In this document: positions 45,044 through 48,166 of the stretch, in pieces
How positions within the stretch are numbered: position 1 is the stretch's first letter
Layout: the number at the start of each line of letters is the position of its first letter
Origin: Actinomadura sp. BRA 177
GTDB lineage: Bacteria > Actinomycetota > Actinomycetes > Streptosporangiales > Streptosporangiaceae
Direction: 5' to 3'
NCBI RefSeq assembly: GCF_013372625.1
Contig: NZ_JABXFD010000386.1
Coordinates: forward strand, 1 to 48,166
Length of the DNA stretch: 48,166 nt
The notes under the pieces: model-generated
Databases searched by the model: none
Told to the model about the DNA's origin: nothing
The model's input: the letters and a program-made list of their open reading frames with translations, nothing else
Made by a program: the position numbers and the translations under genes

Positions 45044-46084
45044 TCAGGGTTCGATCGTGACCTTGATGGCCGCGCCCCGGGTGACGAGGTCCAGGGCGTC
45101 GTGCAGGGCGTCCAGCGGCAGCCGGTGGGTGATGAGGTCCTCGACCGGGACCTGCCCCGAGCCGATCAGCTCCAGCGCTCGCGCGTTGTGCGCCGGGCTC
45201 GACCCGTTCGCGCCGACCAGCGACAGCTCCCGGTGGTGGACGCGGTTGGCGTCGACGGAGATCACCGGGTCGTCCTTCGGCAGCCCGCCGAACAGGCTGA
45301 CCCGGCCGCCCGGCGCCATCAGCCGCTGCGCCTGCTCCTGCGCGGCGCCCGACGCGGCGGCGGTGATCGCGACGTCGGCGCCCCGGCCGCCGGTGCGGGC
45401 GAGGACCTCCTCGACCACGTCGGTGACGCTGCCGTCGATCGCGGCGTCCGGCTTGACGATCGCCGCGGCCTGCGCGAGCCGCTCGGCGTTGACCTCGACG
45501 AGGAACACGCGGGCGGCGCCGCGGGCCCGCGCCACCCGCACGTGCAGGCAGCCGACCGGGCCGGAGCCGAACACCACGACGTCGTCGCCCTCGCCGACGC
45601 GCGCCAGCTCCTGGCCGTTCAGGACGCAGGCGAGCGGCTCGGCGACCGACGCCTCGGCGAACGACACGCCGTCCGGGATGCGGTTCACGCCGTCCACGGC
45701 GAGGACCTTCGCCGGGACGATCATGTACTCGGCGAACGCGCCGTCGTAGTGGTACCCCATCGACTCCTGCGCGGTGCAGACCGTCATGCGGCCGCGGCTG
45801 CACTCCGAGCACGTCCCGTCGGGGATCGCGGCGATGACCTGGACGCGGTCGCCCGCCGTCCATCCCTCGACGCCGTCGCCGGCCGCGGCGACCTCGCCGG
45901 CGATCTCGTGCCCCATCACCCGCGGCGGGACGATGTGGTGGTGCCCGAAACGGGAGATCTTGACGTCGGTCCCGCAGGTCGAGCAGTTCCGGACGCGGAT
46001 CTTCAGCTCGCCGGGGCCGGGCTCCGGCTCCGGCGCGTCCTCCAGGCGGATGTCGCCGGGTGCATAGAAACGGGCGACCTTCAT
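45044..46084 (-). CDS. zinc-dependent polyol/alcohol dehydrogenase (sorbitol dehydrogenase-like)
   Basis: A 346-residue medium-chain dehydrogenase. It starts MKVARFYAPGDIRLED. The catalytic zinc region is NCSTCGTDVKIS with GHEIAGEVAAAG (GHE); structural-zinc cysteines lie in GTCSECSRGRMTVC; the nucleotide-binding loop is VVVFGSGPVGCLHVRVA. The ATG overlaps the EIIA stop (ATGA). In a mannitol-type PTS operon it is expected to oxidise a sugar alcohol or its phosphate, giving fructose or fructose-6-phosphate; substrate and cofactor are inferred. The first bases of a longer frame upstream belong to the EIIA gene. Confidence 0.9.
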   Translation of the reverse strand: MKVARFYAPGDIRLEDAPEPEPGPGELKIRVRNCSTCGTDVKISRFGHHHIVPPRVMGHEIAGEVAAAGDGVEGWTAGDRVQVIAAIPDGTCSECSRGRMTVCTAQESMGYHYDGAFAEYMIVPAKVLAVDGVNRIPDGVSFAEASVAEPLACVLNGQELARVGEGDDVVVFGSGPVGCLHVRVARARGAARVFLVEVNAERLAQAAAIVKPDAAIDGSVTDVVEEVLARTGGRGADVAITAAASGAAQEQAQRLMAPGGRVSLFGGLPKDDPVISVDANRVHHRELSLVGANGSSPAHNARALELIGSGQVPVEDLITHRLPLDALHDALDLVTRGAAIKVTIEP

Positions 46085-46569
46085 ACGGTGTGTCCCTGTT
46101 CTGTTGGTTCCTGGGTTTCTGTCTGCGGGGCGAGCAGCGCGAGGACCTGCGCGGGCTCGGTGGCCTCGCGCAGCGCGCGGGCCCGGTCCGGGTCCATCAG
46201 GATCTCGGCGAGCTCGGCGAGGATCGCCATGTGCCCGCCGCCGCGCGCGGCGATCGCGATGCACACGGCGACCTCGTTGCCGTTCCAGTCCGCCCCCTCG
46301 GGGAACCGGACGACGGCGAGGGCGTCCCGGTGGATGAGGTCGCGGCCCTCGTTCGTGCCGTGCGGGATCGCCACGCCCTCGCCGAGGTAAGTGGAGATCG
46401 AGCGCTCCCGCTCCAGCATCGCGTCGATGTAGCCGGGCTCGACGGCGCCGACGTCCACCAGGACCTGCCCGCACAGCCGGACGGCGTGGTCGCGGCCGGT
46501 CGCGCGCGCGTCCAGCCGGATCGCCTCCGGCGCGAGCAGGCCGGCGGCCCGGTCAGGCACCGACCTCAC
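46081..46569 (-). CDS. PTS EIIA component, mannitol/fructose type
   Basis: A 162-residue PTS EIIA-2 domain protein. The active-site histidine is in GVAIPHGTNEGRDLI, preceded by YIDAMLERERSISTYLGEG, the usual EIIA-mannitol/fructose text. The C-terminus has HMAILAELAEILMDPDRARAL. GTG 46569 overlaps the EIIB end by 17 nt; GTG 46560 (MPDRAAG), overlapping by 8 nt, is equally plausible. It takes phosphate from HPr and gives it to EIIB. Confidence 0.9.
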   Translation of the reverse strand: MRSVPDRAAGLLAPEAIRLDARATGRDHAVRLCGQVLVDVGAVEPGYIDAMLERERSISTYLGEGVAIPHGTNEGRDLIHRDALAVVRFPEGADWNGNEVAVCIAIAARGGGHMAILAELAEILMDPDRARALREATEPAQVLALLAPQTETQEPTEQGHTV

Positions 46570-46852
46570 CGCCGTCCTTGATCGCCTTGACCAGCCGGTC
46601 GACGGCGGGGTCGCCGATGTACACCTCGAAGGTGATCACCGGGATGTCCCCGGCGCCGCGCCGGGCGCGCTCGGCGAGCCCGGTGTGGGTGACGACCACG
46701 TCGGCGTCGCCGGGGATCGAGTCGACGGGCGTGTGCTCGACCGTCACGTCGTTCTTCTTCAGCGCCTTGCGCAGCTGGCCGGCGAGCATGACGCTGCTGC
46801 CCATCCCGGCGTCGCACGCGATGACGATTTTGCGGATGTCCTTGCCGTTCAT
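46553..46852 (-). CDS. PTS EIIB component, mannitol type
   Basis: A 99-residue EIIB domain. The phosphorylated cysteine lies in IVIACDAGMGSSVMLAGQLRK (Cys13) and the following P-loop GMGSS is intact. A later VVVTHTGLAERARR and a final AVDRLVKAI fit the mannitol/cellobiose EIIB fold. Unlike E. coli MtlA, EIIC, EIIB and EIIA are separate genes. The start has AGGGAGG upstream, and the gene follows the EIIC gene by 27 bp. Confidence 0.9.
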   Translation of the reverse strand: MNGKDIRKIVIACDAGMGSSVMLAGQLRKALKKNDVTVEHTPVDSIPGDADVVVTHTGLAERARRGAGDIPVITFEVYIGDPAVDRLVKAIKDGGEVGA

Positions 46853-47471
46853 CGTGCCTCCCTAGGAAGCGGTCGTGGTTCAGGAGGCGGGCGTCTCCTG
46901 CGGGGTGCCGCCGGCCGCCTTCTTCGCGGCCGCCTTGTTCTCGGCCGACTTCTCCGCGGCCTCCTTCAGCTCGTCCTCGGCCGTGGACTCCTCGTCCTTG
47001 GGCTCGGCGAGCTTGCCGAAGCCGAGCAGCGCCGCGCCGACCCCGAAGGACACCGCCGCGGAGGCGAACACGCCGACGTAGACGCCGATCCAGTTGCCGA
47101 CGCCGCGCGGCGTCTGCGCGAGGTAGGCGAAGATGCTGCCGGGGGACGGGGTGGCCACCAGGCCGACGCCGGTCGCGACGAAGATCGCCACACCGGTCAT
47201 GCCGCCGGCGATCGCGGCGAGGATCATCCGCGGCTTCATCAGGATGTAGGGGAAGTAGATCTCGTGGATGCCGCCGAAGAAGTGGATGATCGTGGCCGCC
47301 GGGACGCTCGGGCGCAGCCGCCGCGGCCCGAAGAACCAGTAGGCGAGCAGGACGCCGAGGCCGGGCCCGGGGTTGGACTCCAGCATGAACAGCACCGACT
47401 TGCCGTGCTCGGCGGCCTGCTGCACGCCGAGCGGCCCGAGCACGCCGTGGTTGACGGCGTTGTCCAGCCCT

Positions 47472-47930
47472 GTTCTTACGAGGGACCCCAGGATTGATCT
47501 CCGGGAAGAATTGCGTCCTTCGCCTGCGGACCGTCGATTCGATTCAGTAACCTCTCGATGTCCGTCCGTGAGCTTGGAAGGCACGAACCGGCTTGCCGGG
47601 GATACGGTTCAGATGGCGTTGAACGGTCGGATGTCGCTGGGCTCGCACCAGCGTGGGGCTGAGTCAACGGTCCCGCACCGCACATGTGTGGTGGATGCGA
47701 CTCCGTCGCGGCGGCCAGCCGTGAGCGGAGAGCGTAAATCGGTGGAGACGATCGAGTTAGCAAGCTCGTTCGTTCACGGCCGAGAAGCTGACGAAGAGTA
47801 CCTTCGCGCCGCCGGCATGACCGATTACCAGCGGGCCAGAATTTGATCACCGGGCCGACCGGCTCGCCCAACTCCTGTCGGGCGAGCCGGTCGGAGTTGA
47901 CAGCACGGTCGATTAAACCCCCAGGTGACG
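47472..47930. other. about 460 bp of unidentified DNA inside the EIIC gene
   Basis: GC content is visibly lower than in neighbouring genes. No recognisable protein in any frame: the longest frame (minus strand, ending DAILPGDQSWGPS at 47476) and a plus-strand frame ending at 47846 match nothing I know. A 12-bp string GGTGGATGCGAC also occurs after the second tnpB (near 44630), a weak hint of an IS-type origin. It ends beside a 15-bp hairpin (47855-47894). Confidence 0.55.
47855..47894. repeat. 15-bp perfect inverted repeat at the edge of the EIIC insert
   Basis: Positions 47855-47869 (CCGACCGGCTCGCCC) pair exactly with 47880-47894 around a 10-nt loop. It could be an element end hairpin or a terminator for the interrupted transcript. 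Confidence 0.75.
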
Positions 47931-48065
47931 TTCCGCATCACCATCCCGACTATCTTGCCGCCGACGCGCTGGACGTTCGCCCGGAGCCCGCTCCCGGTGG
48001 GCTCCGGTGTGTACGTGTTGGCCATCTCTGGCCTCCTGTCGATCGGGGGTGGGTACTGCGAGTCG

Positions 48066-48166
48066 TCAGGTGAGGAGGGGCCGGGTGAGGTCCGGCCGGG
48101 GGTGGATGCGGACGATGTCGCGCCGGACGTCGGCCGCGCCGGGCATCCGGCTGGCCGGCATCCGCA
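48066..48166 (-). CDS. possible C-terminal end of an upstream gene (partial)
   Basis: An open minus-strand frame enters from the right edge and stops at 48066-48068, encoding a C-terminus that ends RIHPRPDLTRPLLT. It is 40 bp upstream of the EIIC start on the same strand. The fragment is too short to identify. Confidence 0.3.
   Translation of the reverse strand, partial: RMPASRMPGAADVRRDIVRIHPRPDLTRPLLT

Larger units (their letters stand above)
46880..48025 (-). pseudogene. mtlA: mannitol-type PTS EIIC gene with its middle replaced
   Basis: The start is intact: ATG 48025 with AGGAGG upstream encodes MANTYTPEPTGSGLRANVQR and then VGGKIVGMVM, the usual EIIC-mannitol N-terminus. Homology ends near 47935. 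It resumes near 47470 with DNAVNHGVLGPLGVQQAAEH, GKSVLFMLESNPGPGLGVLL and FFGGIHEIYFPYILMKPRMI through to the C-terminus, followed by a Lys/Ala/Glu-rich tail. About 170 residues of membrane domain are absent and ~460 bp of unrelated DNA is in their place. The permease cannot be made from this gene. Confidence 0.82.

Noticed and set aside
47472..47930. Group II intron inside the EIIC gene
   Set aside because: No domain V-like hairpin with the expected AGC/GAAA features, no GUGYG start and no reverse transcriptase segment could be found by eye.
1..48166. CRISPR array or tRNA genes
   Set aside because: No regularly spaced repeats of 25-40 bp and no cloverleaf with a T-loop consensus were noticed on either strand; a tRNA or CRISPR scanner would settle this.

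Overview
The window reads as chromosomal DNA from a high-GC actinomycete. The gene content would suit Actinomadura or a relative: a type 2 BREX (Pgl) tail, a salicylate plus N-hydroxyornithine siderophore NRPS under IdeR/DmdR iron boxes, DUF574-type methyltransferases and TnpB-only IS elements. The genus is an inference.

Layout. (1) 1-6267: the 3' end of a BREX type 2 phage-defence operon (end of pglY, then pglZ, brxD, brxHI, all coupled by 1-4 nt overlaps). The N-terminus of brxHI is broken by an exact 5-bp tandem duplication. (2) 6289-8440: a secreted GH16 beta-glucanase with two carbohydrate-binding domains, and a decayed IS5 transposase. (3) 8441-11694: a small membrane protein, a SAM methyltransferase, an SRPBCC protein and an Fpg/Nei DNA glycosylase. 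(4) 11717-28019: an iron-regulated siderophore locus. A salicylate synthase diverges from a 4101-residue NRPS (C-A-PCP-C-A-PCP-C-A(MT)-PCP-C-PCP), followed by a ferric-siderophore binding lipoprotein, an ornithine/lysine N-monooxygenase and an MbtH-like protein. Three iron boxes sit at its two promoters. A-domain codes read as Gly, a beta-Ala-like residue and an exact N5-hydroxyornithine code with a built-in N-methyltransferase. This recalls amychelin/gobichelin/madurastatin-type siderophores. (5) 28065-30876: an esterase, a truncated MFS transporter and a TnpB element. (6) 30895-42152: an MFS transporter, an APH-like kinase, a MaoC hydratase, an acyl-CoA ligase, a TetR regulator and a complete branched-chain-type ABC transporter. 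They share at least five copies of one palindrome (consensus near ACCGACCGGTCGGT), so this looks like a TetR-controlled system for taking up a carboxylate and activating it with CoA. (7) 42244-48166: a mannitol-type PTS operon (EIIC, EIIB, EIIA, polyol dehydrogenase, HPr, enzyme I, DeoR regulator). Two of its genes are broken: ptsI keeps only its C-terminus beside a second TnpB element, and the EIIC gene has its middle replaced by about 450 bp of unknown DNA.

The most notable observations are the brxHI 5-bp duplication, a perfect 21-bp inverted repeat inserted in frame inside the NRPS methyltransferase region, a third NRPS condensation domain without its catalytic histidines, the shared TetR operator set, and the repeated pattern of genes that lost their 5' part next to TnpB elements.
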